From positions 1 to 64,000 of the forward strand of contig JAURWR010000013.1 in the NCBI GenBank assembly GCA_030654805.1: DNA of 64,000 nucleotides, read 5' to 3'. This DNA is from Burkholderiaceae bacterium. Its GTDB lineage: Bacteria > Pseudomonadota > Gammaproteobacteria > Burkholderiales > Burkholderiaceae_C. Both the position numbers and the translations under genes were made by a program. The notes under the pieces are model-generated. The model saw only the letters and a list, made by a program, of their open reading frames with translations, was not told the DNA's origin and did no database searches. Of this stretch, positions 33,578 through 42,830 are shown piece after piece; the stretch's first letter is position 1, and the number at the start of each line of letters is the position of its first letter.

Positions 33578-35977
33578 ATGACATTTCCGCTCGGATCGCT
33601 CCGTTCTGCCGCAGCAGATTCCCCCGCCGGTCTCCGGGCCTCGGCCACCGCCGAGGCCCGGGGTCGCGAAACAGGCGCCAACGCTTCCGGCCCTTCGTTG
33701 CACCTGTCGAACTGGCCGCGTCAGGCCCGCCTGCTGCTCGGTGGCGTGGCCTGGCTGCTGATGCTGATCGCGCTCGTCACGCACAGTGCGCAGGATGCCG
33801 CGTTCTCGACCTCCGGCGCTGGCGAGCTGGCGCAGAACAAGGCCGGCGCGCTCGGCGCCTGGCTGTCCGACGGGTCCTTCTTCCTGTTCGGTTTCTCTGT
33901 CTGGTGGCTGATGGCTGTGGCCCTGCACCGCTGGCTGGGTGCGCTCGCCGGCCTGCTGCGAGGCGCCGGCAGCGAGACTTCCCACCCGACACCGACCCGT
34001 CCTGTCTGGCCGTTGTGGGCCTTCTGGCTCGGAATCGTTCTGCTCTTGTCGGCGAGCACCGCGCTCGAATGGACACGCGTCTACCACTGGGAGTCGCACC
34101 TGCCGGGCGGTCATGCCGGCGGCGTGCTGGGCTACCTGCTCGGGCCGCTGAGCCTCAAGTGGCTGGGCTTCGCCGGTTCGGGTGTGCTCTGGATCGCCGC
34201 GATGGTGGTCGGCCTGTCGCTGGCGTTCCGGTTCTCGTGGCTACAGGTGGCCGACGCGATCGGTGAGCGGCTCGATGCCTGGCGCGATCGCCGCGTCGAG
34301 CGCATCGAGATGGCCGAAGACCTCCGCCTCGGCGAGCAGGCGCTGCGCGAACGCGAGGACGTGGTCGAGGTCGAGCACGCGCTGCACGAAGACCACGCGC
34401 CGATCGTCATCGAGTCCCCGGTGGTCGAGGTGCCGAAGAGCGAGCGCGTCGTCAAGGAGCGGCAGAAGCCGCTGTTCGTCGAACTGGCCGACACCAAGCT
34501 GCCTCAAGTCGATCTGCTCGACGCCGCTCCGGGCCGCACCGAGACCGTGTCGCCCGAGACGCTGGAGATGACCTCGCGGCTGATCGAGAAGAAGTTGAAG
34601 GATTTCGGCGTCGAGGTGCGCGTCGTGGCCGCATCGCCCGGCCCGGTGATTACCCGCTACGAGATCGAGCCGGCCACCGGCGTCAAGGGCGCGCAGGTGC
34701 TCAACCTCGCGAAGGACCTGGCGCGCAGCCTGAGCCTGGTCAGCATCCGCGTCGTCGAAACGATCCCGGGCAAGACGACGATGGCGCTCGAACTGCCCAA
34801 CGCGCGCCGGCAGACGATTCATCTGTCGGAAATCCTCGGTTCGCAGGTCTACAACAGCGCGTCGTCGCTGCTGACGATGGGTCTGGGCAAGGACATCGTC
34901 GGCGCACCGGTGGTGGCCGACCTCGCGAAGATGCCGCACTGTCTGGTGGCCGGCACCACCGGCGCCGGCAAGTCGGTGGGCATCAACGCGATGATCCTGA
35001 GCCTGCTCTACAAGGCCGAGGCGCGCGACGTGCGACTGATCCTGATCGATCCGAAGATGCTCGAGATGAGCGTCTACGAAGGCATTCCGCACCTGCTGTG
35101 TCCGGTCGTCACCGACATGAAGCAGGCCGCCAACGCGCTCAACTGGGGTGTCGGCGAGATGGAGCGCCGCTACAAGCTGATGAGCAAGCTGGGCGTTCGC
35201 AATCTGGCCGGCTACAACAAGAAGATCGACGACGCCGTCGAACGCGGCGAGACGCTGCCCAACCCGTTCAGCCTGACACCCGAAGCACCCGAGCCGCTGC
35301 AGCGCCTGCCGCACGTCGTGATCGTGATCGACGAACTCGCCGACCTGATGATGGTCGTCGGCAAGAAGATCGAGGAGTTGATTGCCCGCCTCGCGCAGAA
35401 GGCCCGCGCCGCCGGCATCCACCTGATCCTGGCCACGCAGCGCCCCAGCGTCGACGTGATCACCGGCCTGATCAAGGCCAACATCCCGACGCGGCTGAGC
35501 TTCCAGGTCGGCAGCAAGATCGACAGCCGCACCATCCTCGACCAGCAGGGCGCCGAAGCGCTGCTCGGCATGGGCGACATGCTCTACATGGCGTCGGGCT
35601 CGGGCCAACCGGTGCGGGTCCACGGCGCCTTCGTCAGCGACGACGAGGTGCACCGCGTCGTCGCCTACCTGAAGAGCCAGGGCGAGCCGAACTACATCGA
35701 AGGCATCCTCGAAGGCGGCACGCTCGATGGCGATACCGGCGAGATCGCGGTCAACGACGGCGGCGGCCCCGGCAACGAGAGCGACGCGATGTACGACCAG
35801 GCGGTGGCGATCGTGCTGCAGCACAAGCGGGCGTCGATCTCGCTGGTGCAGCGCCACCTGCGCATTGGTTACAACCGCGCGGCACGGCTGCTGGAACAAA
35901 TGGAGAAATCCGGGCTCGTATCGAGCATGGGCACCAACGGCAACCGCGACATCATCGTTCCGGCTCGCAGCGAATGA
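33578..35977 (+). CDS. ftsK: DNA translocase FtsK
   Basis: 799 residues. It coordinates chromosome segregation and dimer resolution at the division septum. About four N-terminal membrane helices (near 50-72, 95-117, 146-166 and 190-218) precede a fairly short linker. The alpha/beta motor follows, with Walker [14 protein letters not shown] (near 458-470) and Walker [15 protein letters not shown]. The C-terminal gamma winged helix spans about 730-795 ([20 protein letters not shown]). The short linker is typical of the ~770-800-residue FtsK forms of Burkholderiales. The stop overlaps lolA (ATGA). Confidence 0.95.
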   Translation: MTFPLGSLRSAAADSPAGLRASATAEARGRETGANASGPSLHLSNWPRQARLLLGGVAWLLMLIALVTHSAQDAAFSTSGAGELAQNKAGALGAWLSDGSFFLFGFSVWWLMAVALHRWLGALAGLLRGAGSETSHPTPTRPVWPLWAFWLGIVLLLSASTALEWTRVYHWESHLPGGHAGGVLGYLLGPLSLKWLGFAGSGVLWIAAMVVGLSLAFRFSWLQVADAIGERLDAWRDRRVERIEMAEDLRLGEQALREREDVVEVEHALHEDHAPIVIESPVVEVPKSERVVKERQKPLFVELADTKLPQVDLLDAAPGRTETVSPETLEMTSRLIEKKLKDFGVEVRVVAASPGPVITRYEIEPATGVKGAQVLNLAKDLARSLSLVSIRVVETIPGKTTMALELPNARRQTIHLSEILGSQVYNSASSLLTMGLGKDIVGAPVVADLAKMPHCLVAGTTGAGKSVGINAMILSLLYKAEARDVRLILIDPKMLEMSVYEGIPHLLCPVVTDMKQAANALNWGVGEMERRYKLMSKLGVRNLAGYNKKIDDAVERGETLPNPFSLTPEAPEPLQRLPHVVIVIDELADLMMVVGKKIEELIARLAQKARAAGIHLILATQRPSVDVITGLIKANIPTRLSFQVGSKIDSRTILDQQGAEALLGMGDMLYMASGSGQPVRVHGAFVSDDEVHRVVAYLKSQGEPNYIEGILEGGTLDGDTGEIAVNDGGGPGNESDAMYDQAVAIVLQHKRASISLVQRHLRIGYNRAARLLEQMEKSGLVSSMGTNGNRDIIVPARSE

Positions 35978-36606
35978 AGCGGCGTGACGGATTGCGGTGG
36001 GCCGCCTGGCTGGCCGGGGCCTGGATCGTCGCCGCGCCGCTGGCTGCTCGCGCCGACGCGGTCGATGCGCTGAAATCCTTCGTTCAGGAAGTCAAGACCG
36101 GCCGTGCGACCTTCACGCAGACCGTCACCTCGCCCGATGGCGGCAAGACCAAGACGTCGAGCGGCAGCTTCGAGTTCGCCCGGCCCGATCGCTTCCGCTT
36201 CGCATACACCAAGCCATTCGAGCAGCTGATCGTCGCGGACGGCCAGAAGGTCTGGATCTACGACGCCGACCTCAACCAGGTCAGCACCCGCAAGTTCTCG
36301 CAGGCGCTGGGTACGACGCCTGCGGCCTTGCTGGCGGGCGGTGATCTGGCTCGTGACTTCGATCTGGCGGCATTGCCGACAAAAGACGGGCTCGAATGGG
36401 CGCAGGCCACGCCCAAGGCGAAGGACGGCACCTTCGAATCGATGCGTGTCGGATTTCGCGGCAAGCAACTCGCGGCGGTCGAAATAGTCGACAACTTCGC
36501 GCAGCGTTCGCGGCTGACCTTTGGGCAGTTCACTGCCAATGTCGAGCTGTCGCCGCAGACATTCAAGTTCACTGTTCCCCAGGGCGCTGACGTTCTGGAG
36601 CAGTGA
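35974..36606 (+). CDS. lolA: Outer-membrane lipoprotein carrier protein LolA
   Basis: 210 residues from ATG 35974, overlapping ftsK. A cleavable signal peptide ([20 protein letters not shown], then RADA) is followed by the LolA fold: [49 protein letters not shown]. LolA shuttles lipoproteins from LolCDE to LolB across the periplasm. Length is normal. The ftsK-lolA-rarA order is widely conserved in proteobacteria. Confidence 0.95.
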   Translation: MKRRDGLRWAAWLAGAWIVAAPLAARADAVDALKSFVQEVKTGRATFTQTVTSPDGGKTKTSSGSFEFARPDRFRFAYTKPFEQLIVADGQKVWIYDADLNQVSTRKFSQALGTTPAALLAGGDLARDFDLAALPTKDGLEWAQATPKAKDGTFESMRVGFRGKQLAAVEIVDNFAQRSRLTFGQFTANVELSPQTFKFTVPQGADVLEQ

Positions 36607-36642
36607 CCGGGCGCCCGCGCAGCGACTGCGACAATCCGTCGC

Positions 36643-37998
36643 ATGACGTCGCTGCCCCTGCCGCTGGAAGACCCGGAGCCTGCCTCGGCGCCTGCAGCGG
36701 ATTCCGCGCAACCGCTGGCTGAACGGCTGCGGCCCCGGACGCTGGCCGAAGTGATCGGCCAGAAGCACCTGCTCGGCCCCGGCAAGCCGCTGCGCTCGGC
36801 CTTCGATTCCGGGCGTCTGCATTCGATGATCCTGTGGGGCCCGCCCGGCGTCGGCAAGACGACGCTGGCGCGGCTGATGACGGACTCATTCGACGCCCAG
36901 TTCATCGCGATCTCGGCGGTGCTCGGCGGCGTCAAGGACATCCGCGAGGCGGTCGAGCGTGCGCAGGCCGTGCAGCCTTCGGGCCGACGCACCGTGGTCT
37001 TCGTCGACGAGGTGCACCGCTTCAACAAGGCGCAGCAGGACGCCTTCCTGCCGCACGTCGAGTCGGGGCTGTTCACCTTCATCGGCGCGACCACCGAGAA
37101 CCCGTCGTTCGAGGTCAACTCGGCGTTGCTGTCGCGCGCCACGGTGCATGTGCTGAAAAGCCTGGATGCGGCTGACCTGATCGAGCTGCTGTCACGCGCC
37201 CGTGAGCTGCTCGCGGCGCCACCGTTGTCCGAGGCCGCCCGCGACCGCCTTGTCGCCTACGCCGACGGCGATGCGCGCCGCCTGCTGAACGCCTACGAGA
37301 ACCTGATCGAAATGGCGGCCGACGCCGCGAAAGATCAACCCGGTCTGCTGGAGATCGACGAGGCGCAGCTCGAGCGCTCGCTCGGTGAGCAGCTGCGCCG
37401 CTACGACAAGGGCGGCGAGCAGTTCTACGACACCATCTCGGCGCTGCACAAGGCGGTGCGAGGCAGCGACCCCGATGCCTCGCTGTACTGGTTCGTGCGC
37501 ATGCTCGACGGCGGTGTCGATCCCCGTTACGCGGCGCGACGGCTCGTGCGCATGGCGAGCGAAGACATCGGTCTGGCCGACCCGCGCGCGCTGCGGATGA
37601 CGCTCGACGCCGCCGAAACCTATGAGCGGCTCGGCTCGCCCGAAGGCGAACTGGCGCTGGCGCAGGCGGTGGTCTATCTGGCAGTCGCGCCGAAGTCGAA
37701 TGCCGTCTACCGCGCCTACAAGAGCGCCAAGGCCTTCATTGCGCAGGACGGCACCCGTGCGGTGCCGCTGCGGCTGCGCAACGCGCCGACCCGCTTGATG
37801 AAAGACCTCGACTACGGCCGCGGCTACCGCTATGCGCACGACGAGGAAGACGCTTTCGCGGCCGGCGAGCGCTACTGGCCCGACGACGTCGACGGACCGC
37901 GCTTCTACGAGCCGGTGCCGCGCGGGCTCGAAATTCGCATAGGGGAAAAGCTCGATGAGTTGCGTCGAATGAACGAAGCGGCGAAGAAAAAACCGTAA
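36643..37998 (+). CDS. rarA: Replication-associated recombination protein A (MgsA)
   Basis: 451 residues. An AAA+ clamp-loader-like ATPase acts at stalled replication forks. The N-terminus LAERLRPRTLAEVIGQKHLL is followed by Walker A GPPGVGKTTLARL, Walker B VVFVDEVHRFNKAQQDAFLP, and sensor 1 FIGATTENPSFEVNSALLSR. The C-terminal tetramerisation region contains YDTISALHKAVRGSDPDASL and RRLVRMASEDIGLADPRAL. All are complete. It lies 36 bp after lolA. Confidence 0.96.
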   Translation: MTSLPLPLEDPEPASAPAADSAQPLAERLRPRTLAEVIGQKHLLGPGKPLRSAFDSGRLHSMILWGPPGVGKTTLARLMTDSFDAQFIAISAVLGGVKDIREAVERAQAVQPSGRRTVVFVDEVHRFNKAQQDAFLPHVESGLFTFIGATTENPSFEVNSALLSRATVHVLKSLDAADLIELLSRARELLAAPPLSEAARDRLVAYADGDARRLLNAYENLIEMAADAAKDQPGLLEIDEAQLERSLGEQLRRYDKGGEQFYDTISALHKAVRGSDPDASLYWFVRMLDGGVDPRYAARRLVRMASEDIGLADPRALRMTLDAAETYERLGSPEGELALAQAVVYLAVAPKSNAVYRAYKSAKAFIAQDGTRAVPLRLRNAPTRLMKDLDYGRGYRYAHDEEDAFAAGERYWPDDVDGPRFYEPVPRGLEIRIGEKLDELRRMNEAAKKKP

Positions 37999-38083
37999 CG
38001 TCAGATCACGCTGCCGTCCGCCAGCGCGCGCTGGCTGACGTTCGCGCTTCGCCACCGAATCGACCGAAGAGGACTTCCCCACG

Positions 38084-39007
38084 ATGGACACCTTCATCCA
38101 GCAGATCATCAATGGTCTGGTGCTCGGCAGCGTCTACGCGCTGGTGGCGCTCGGCTACACGATGGTCTACGGCATCATCAACCTGATCAACTTCGCCCAC
38201 GGCGAGGTGCTGATGGTGGGCGCGCTGACCAGCTGGACCGTCGTCTCCGTCCTGGCCGACAGCGGGTTGCCGGGCTGGTTGCTGCTGCTGCTCTCTCTGA
38301 TCGCCGCCATCGTGGTGTGCGCGGTGCTCAACTTCGGCATCGAGAAGATCGCCTACCGGCCGCTGCGCACCGCCCCGCGTCTCGCCCCGCTGATCACCGC
38401 GATGGGCGTGAGCCTGCTGTTGCAGACGCTGGCGATGATCATCTGGAAGCCGAACCCGAAGCCGTTCCCGATCCTGCTGCCGAGCGAGCCATTCAACATC
38501 GGCGGGGCGGTCATCAACACCACGCAGATCCTGATCCTGGTGACCACTGCGGTCACGCTTGCCGGGCTGATGTTTCTCGTCAACCGAACGAAACTCGGGC
38601 GCGCCATGCGGGCCACCGCCGAGAACCCGCGCGTCGCCGCACTGATGGGCGTCAAACCCGACACGGTCATCTCAGCCACCTTCGTGATCGGCGCGGCGCT
38701 GGCGGCGTTGGCCGGCGTGATGTACGCGGCGAACTACGGTTCGGTGCAGCACAGCATGGGATTCCTGCCGGGCCTGAAGGCGTTCACCGCGGCAGTGTTC
38801 GGCGGCATCGGCAACCTGGCCGGAGCGATGCTCGGCGGCGTGCTGCTGGGGCTGATCGAGGCCTTGGGTGCCGGCTACATCGGCGCCTTGACCAACAACG
38901 TTCTGGGCAGTCAGTACCAGGACATCTTCGCCTTCATCGTGCTGATCCTGGTGCTGACGCTGCGGCCGCAGGGCCTGCTCGGCGAGCGGGTGGCCGACCG
39001 TGCGTGA
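38084..39007 (+). CDS. livH: Branched-chain amino-acid ABC transporter permease LivH
   Basis: 307 residues with about eight hydrophobic segments. It begins MDTFIQQIINGLVLGSVYAL and carries GYTMVYGIINLINFAHGEVL, the LivH permease signature, and AFTAAVFGGIGNLAGAMLGG. It is the first gene of the livHMGF operon for high-affinity uptake of leucine, isoleucine, valine or related substrates. No periplasmic binding-protein gene is present on either side. Confidence 0.94.
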   Translation: MDTFIQQIINGLVLGSVYALVALGYTMVYGIINLINFAHGEVLMVGALTSWTVVSVLADSGLPGWLLLLLSLIAAIVVCAVLNFGIEKIAYRPLRTAPRLAPLITAMGVSLLLQTLAMIIWKPNPKPFPILLPSEPFNIGGAVINTTQILILVTTAVTLAGLMFLVNRTKLGRAMRATAENPRVAALMGVKPDTVISATFVIGAALAALAGVMYAANYGSVQHSMGFLPGLKAFTAAVFGGIGNLAGAMLGGVLLGLIEALGAGYIGALTNNVLGSQYQDIFAFIVLILVLTLRPQGLLGERVADRA

Positions 39008-39037
39008 CGCCGTGCAGCCCTTCCCGAGGACTCCCGC

Positions 39038-40138
39038 ATGAACTCGACGCCCCCACGCAAGCGCCAGCTCGGTGTGATGCTGCTGGCCGCCATCGGGCTG
39101 CTGATCCTGCCGCTGATCGCGCAGCAGTTCGGCAACGCCTGGGTTCGCATCGTCGACACCGCGCTGCTCTATGTGCTGCTGGCGCTCGGGCTCAACATCG
39201 TCGTCGGCTACGCCGGCCTGCTGGACCTGGGCTACGTCGCGTTCTACGCGGTCGGCGCCTACATGTTCGCGTTGCTCGCCAGCCCGCACCTGACCGAGAC
39301 CTTCCCGGCGATCGCGGCGATGTTTCCGAACGGATTGCACCTGCCGATCTGGGTCGTGCTGCCACTCGGTGCAGCGCTGGCGGGTCTGGCCGGCGTGCTG
39401 CTGGGCTCGCCGACACTGAAGCTGCGCGGTGACTACCTCGCCATCGTGACGCTGGGCTTCGGAGAAATCGTCCGCGTCTTCTTGGCCAATCTCGAACAGC
39501 CGGTCAACATCACCAACGGTCCGCGCGGCATCGGGCAGATCGATTCGCTGTCGCTGTTCGGCTGGGACCTGGGCAAGAAGTGGAGCCTGTTCGGATTCGA
39601 CATTCCGTCGGTCACCAACTACTACTACCTGTTTCTCGCACTGGTCATCTTCGGCATCCTGATCTGCTATCGCCTGGAGCGCAGCCGCATCGGCCGCGCC
39701 TGGATGGCGATCCGCGAGGACGAGATCGCCGCCAAGGCGATGGGCATCAACACCCGCAACCTGAAGCTGCTGGCCTTCGGCATGGGCGCCACCTTCGGCG
39801 GCGTGGCCGGCGTGCTGTTCGCGACCTTCCAGGGCTTCGTGTCGCCCGAGTCGTTCTCGCTTCAGGAGTCGGTGATGATCGTCGCGATGGTGGTGCTCGG
39901 TGGCATCGGCCACATCCCGGGCGTGGTCGTCGGCGCGCTGCTGCTGGCGGCGCTGCCCGAGGTGCTGCGCTACGTGGCGGGCCCGCTGCAATCGATGACC
40001 GACGGCCGACTCGATGCATCGATCCTGCGGCAGCTGCTGATCGCGCTGGCGATGATCGGCATCATGCTGGCGCGCCCACGCGGCCTGTGGCCGGCGCCCG
40101 AGCACGGTCGCGTCGTTGTGGCCGAGTCCACCAAGTAG
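39038..40138 (+). CDS. livM: Branched-chain amino-acid ABC transporter permease LivM
   Basis: 366 residues, about ten membrane segments. Diagnostic LivM stretches are LNIVVGYAGLLDLGYVAFYA, LRGDYLAIVTLGFGEIVRVF, NITNGPRGIG and GRAWMAIREDEIAAKAMGIN, the last being the coupling loop that contacts the ATPase. It follows livH by 30 bp and precedes livG by 13 bp. Length is at the longer end for LivM because of a non-conserved loop around residues 90-105 and 180-195. Confidence 0.94.
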   Translation: MNSTPPRKRQLGVMLLAAIGLLILPLIAQQFGNAWVRIVDTALLYVLLALGLNIVVGYAGLLDLGYVAFYAVGAYMFALLASPHLTETFPAIAAMFPNGLHLPIWVVLPLGAALAGLAGVLLGSPTLKLRGDYLAIVTLGFGEIVRVFLANLEQPVNITNGPRGIGQIDSLSLFGWDLGKKWSLFGFDIPSVTNYYYLFLALVIFGILICYRLERSRIGRAWMAIREDEIAAKAMGINTRNLKLLAFGMGATFGGVAGVLFATFQGFVSPESFSLQESVMIVAMVVLGGIGHIPGVVVGALLLAALPEVLRYVAGPLQSMTDGRLDASILRQLLIALAMIGIMLARPRGLWPAPEHGRVVVAESTK

Positions 40139-40151
40139 GCGGGGAGACGAC

Positions 40152-40928
40152 ATGGCTGAAACCGTATTGAAGGTCGCCGGCGTCTCGAAGCGTTTCGGCG
40201 GCTTGCAAGCGCTGTCCGATGTCGGCATCACGATCGAACGCGGCATGGTCTACGGGCTGATCGGGCCCAATGGCGCCGGCAAGACAACGTTCTTCAACGT
40301 CATCACCGGGCTCTACACGCCGGACTCGGGCAGCTTCGAGCTCGGCGGGCAGCCCTACCAGCCGAGCGCTGTGCACGAGGTCGCCAAGGCCGGCATCGCG
40401 CGCACGTTCCAGAACATCCGCCTGTTCTCCGACATGACGGCACTCGAGAACGTGATGGTCGGCCGCCACGTCCGGACGCACTCCGGGCTCATCGGCGCGG
40501 TCTTTCGCACCACGTCGTTCAAGGCCGAGGAGCAGGCGATTACGCAACGCGCCAAGGAACTGCTCGACTACGTCGGCATCGGCAAGTACGCCGAGTTCAA
40601 GGCGCGCACGCTGAGCTACGGAGACCAGCGGCGCCTGGAGATCGCGCGTGCGCTGGCCACCGATCCGAAGCTGATCGCGCTGGATGAGCCGGCCGCCGGC
40701 ATGAACGCGACCGAGAAGGTCGTGCTGCGCGAGCTGATCGACCGCATCCGCCGCGACAACCGCACCATCCTGCTGATCGAACACGATGTGAAGCTCGTGA
40801 TGGGCCTGTGCGATCGCGTCACCGTGCTCGATTACGGCAAGCAGATCGCCGAAGGCACGCCGGCCGAGGTGCAGCGCAGCGAGAAGGTCATCGAGGCCTA
40901 CCTTGGTGCGGCTCACACCGCGCATTGA
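40152..40928 (+). CDS. livG: Branched-chain amino-acid ABC transporter ATPase LivG
   Basis: 258 residues from ATG 40152 (GGGGAGACGAC upstream). Walker A is GPNGAGKTTFFNV (near 38-50). The ABC signature is LSYGDQRRLEIARAL (LSYGD in place of LSGGQ, normal for LivG), and Walker B is LIALDEPAAGMN. FQNIRLFSDMTALENVMVGR is the Q-loop segment. It is a cytosolic subunit pairing with LivF. Confidence 0.94.
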   Translation: MAETVLKVAGVSKRFGGLQALSDVGITIERGMVYGLIGPNGAGKTTFFNVITGLYTPDSGSFELGGQPYQPSAVHEVAKAGIARTFQNIRLFSDMTALENVMVGRHVRTHSGLIGAVFRTTSFKAEEQAITQRAKELLDYVGIGKYAEFKARTLSYGDQRRLEIARALATDPKLIALDEPAAGMNATEKVVLRELIDRIRRDNRTILLIEHDVKLVMGLCDRVTVLDYGKQIAEGTPAEVQRSEKVIEAYLGAAHTAH

Positions 40929-40954
40929 CCCGCCGGGCTTGACAGGACAAGAAC

Positions 40955-41668
40955 ATGAAGAAGACGCTCCTCAAGGTCAGTGGACTCAAGGTGGCTTACG
41001 GAGGCATCCAGGCCGTCAAGGGCGTCAGTTTCGAGGTGAAGGATGGCGAACTCGTCAGCCTGATCGGCGCCAACGGCGCTGGCAAGACGACCACGCTGAA
41101 GGCCATCACCGGACTGCAGCCGGTGGCCGGCGGCGACATCGAATACCTCGGCCACTCCATCAAGGGCCAGGGCCCCTGGGATCTGGTCCGCCAGGGGCTG
41201 GTGATGGTGCCGGAGGGCCGGGGCACCTTCGCCCGGATGACGATCACCGAGAACCTGCAGATGGGCGCCTTCATCCGCGACGACAAGGACATCGACGCGG
41301 ACATCGACAAGGTCTTCGCCATCTTCCCGCGCCTGAAGGAGCGCCGCAGCCAGCTTGCCGGCACGATGTCGGGCGGCGAGCAGCAGATGTTGGCGATGGG
41401 CCGCGCGCTGATGGCCAAGCCGAAGGTGCTGCTGCTCGACGAGCCGTCGATGGGTCTGTCGCCGATGATGGTCGACAAGATCTTCGAGGTCGTCAACGAC
41501 ATCCACAGCCAGGGCGTGACGGTGCTGCTGGTTGAGCAGAACGCCAGCCGCGCGCTGCAACTCGCCGGCCGTGGCTACGTGATGGAGTCGGGCGAAGTCA
41601 CGATGAACGGCGACGCCAAGGTGCTGCTGAAGGATCCGAAGGTGAGGGCGGCTTATCTGGGGGAGTGA
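40955..41668 (+). CDS. livF: Branched-chain amino-acid ABC transporter ATPase LivF
   Basis: 237 residues. Walker A is GANGAGKTTTLKAITGLQ, the ABC signature is TMSGGEQQMLAMGRAL and Walker B is VLLLDEPSMGLSPMMV. MVPEGRGTFARMTITENL is the LivF-specific Q-loop region. It is the last gene of the operon, 26 bp after livG. No clear terminator follows before the decayed toxin-antitoxin islet. Confidence 0.94.
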   Translation: MKKTLLKVSGLKVAYGGIQAVKGVSFEVKDGELVSLIGANGAGKTTTLKAITGLQPVAGGDIEYLGHSIKGQGPWDLVRQGLVMVPEGRGTFARMTITENLQMGAFIRDDKDIDADIDKVFAIFPRLKERRSQLAGTMSGGEQQMLAMGRALMAKPKVLLLDEPSMGLSPMMVDKIFEVVNDIHSQGVTVLLVEQNASRALQLAGRGYVMESGEVTMNGDAKVLLKDPKVRAAYLGE

Positions 41669-41717
41669 ACTCGGATCTGGAGCTTGAATCCAATTTAAGC
41701 TTGGGCAGGGATTGGCT

Positions 41718-41975
41718 TCAAAGCACGCGAGGAACTGGAACCTTCGATAGCTTTTCGGCCATGCGTGTTTGCCACCCTGGCCCAGTTGCTCGCCAGAGGG
41801 CAATTACTTCAGGTGGCAACCGCAGGCTGATCAGTTGGCGTGGGTTCGCAGACCGAGGGCGGCCCCCCTTCTTGACCACAGCTCGGGCCAGCATGTCGTC
41901 GGTGATTTCAGGAAGATCCTCGTACTCGGCAGGCTTGATGACATGCGCGTCGACGCGTTTCAGATCAGAGCCCAA
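41718..41975 (-). CDS. brnA: BrnA-family antitoxin (ribbon-helix-helix), apparently intact
   Basis: 85 residues if translation starts at the TTG at 41975, which overlaps the brnT stop by 11 bp; no ATG or GTG fits better. The protein reads KRVDAHVIKPAEYEDLPEIT, then DDMLARAVVKKGGRP and PRQLISLRLPPEVIALWRAT. This is the BrnA pattern with a C-terminal ribbon-helix-helix. BrnA neutralises the BrnT ribonuclease and represses its own operon. The partner gene just upstream is frameshifted, leaving an orphan antitoxin. Confidence 0.75.
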   Translation of the reverse strand: MGSDLKRVDAHVIKPAEYEDLPEITDDMLARAVVKKGGRPRSANPRQLISLRLPPEVIALWRATGPGWQTRMAEKLSKVPVPRVL

Positions 41976-42241
41976 AGTACGATGCGAGACGGTTCTGTTC
42001 ACGATCGTTGGCCTTTCGCATGCTGAAGACATGGCGCACTGCGCCGCGAGTGGTGTAACCGACCGCCACAAGTCGCCCTTGCAGGAGACCGTAGCAAATG
42101 ATTCGGCGTTCACCGTAATCCTTGCGCGTATCTTCCACTTCAACCGTCACGCCTGTAAAGACGTGACTTGGCGTCCTCGAAGTCAAGGCCCCGCTCCGCC
42201 AAAGCCAGATCTCGCTTGACGGGATCGTAGGTGATACGCAC
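41965..42241 (-). pseudogene. brnT: brnT toxin gene, frameshifted
   Basis: From GTG 42241 the frame reads VRITYDPVKRDLALAERGLD-FEDA and then runs into a stop after about 33 codons. The BrnT continuation HVFTGVTVEVEDTRKDYGER, then RIICYGLLQGRLVAVGYTTR, VRHVFSMRKANDREQNRLAS and YFGL is in the neighbouring frame and ends at 41965. The one-base shift lies around AAGTCACGTC near 42165; removing one base gives a normal BrnT reading (DAKHVFTG). BrnT is a ribonuclease toxin, so this copy should be inactive unless the shift is a sequencing error. Confidence 0.8.
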
Positions 42242-42360
42242 TTGGTTATTGTAAATACGAAAACAATCCGATTCAACCGACTGAACACGAGGTTTTCCAT
42301 GGTTCCGCCATGGTGTCAGGCGACACACTGCGAGCTACGAGACCGACAGGCCAATAGCCC

Positions 42361-42391
42361 GGCCGTCAAGGTGCTGCACACCTTGACGGCC
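42361..42391. repeat. Perfect 13-bp inverted repeat
   Basis: GGCCGTCAAGGTG - CTGCA - CACCTTGACGGCC. No T-run follows on either strand, so it is not a standard terminator. It stands in the non-coding stretch 42242-42521 between the brnT remnant and a gene fragment; nothing else is recognisable there. Confidence 0.7.
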
Positions 42392-42521
42392 GCTGTCCAG
42401 AGCTTCGCTTGTCTGTCGTTTCTGATATGGCGGGCAATCAGGCTGACGACAATCTCGCTGTCATCTAGGCTGAGTAAACCTCGCTATCGGGGATGATGCC
42501 GACTGCAGCTCAAACGACGGT

Positions 42522-42830
42522 TTACACAGTCCTGATTGCCATGCCCTGTGATGCGTAAGTGAAGAACTGTCCGCGATAGGCGAGGAGCCGAAATACGTAC
42601 TCGCGCACAAGATCCTGGATCTGTTCATACATTGCCCATTGCTGCGCGTGTGGCTCCCGAGATAACCCTGAATGAATGATCTCATTGCGCAGCTTTACGA
42701 CCGGCTTCAGGTCCGAGCTCATGCTGATCGAACACAGCATCTGAATGAGGAGTTCTTCGAACGAGAATTTTTCGCCGTTGGCATATGCGTGCCGGAAGGT
42801 CGATACAGGTACGCCGAGATGGCGGGCTAA
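42522..42830 (-). pseudogene. 3' fragment of an unknown, HEPN-like gene
   Basis: An open frame of about 100 codons without a proper start reads ARHLGVPVSTFRHAYANGEK, then FSFEELLIQ, VVKLRNEIIHSGLSREPHAQ and ends YASQGMAIRTV at 42522. The LRNEIIHSG segment resembles the R-N-x-x-x-H motif of HEPN RNases. The frame abuts the stop of the AscD-like reductase gene at 42827-42829, so the 5' part is missing. An alternative is a short real gene from the ATG at 42740, but the homologous-looking part begins upstream of it. Function unknown. Confidence 0.4.

Noticed and set aside
34241-35899. 552-codon minus-strand ORF
   Set aside because: Antisense shadow of ftsK.
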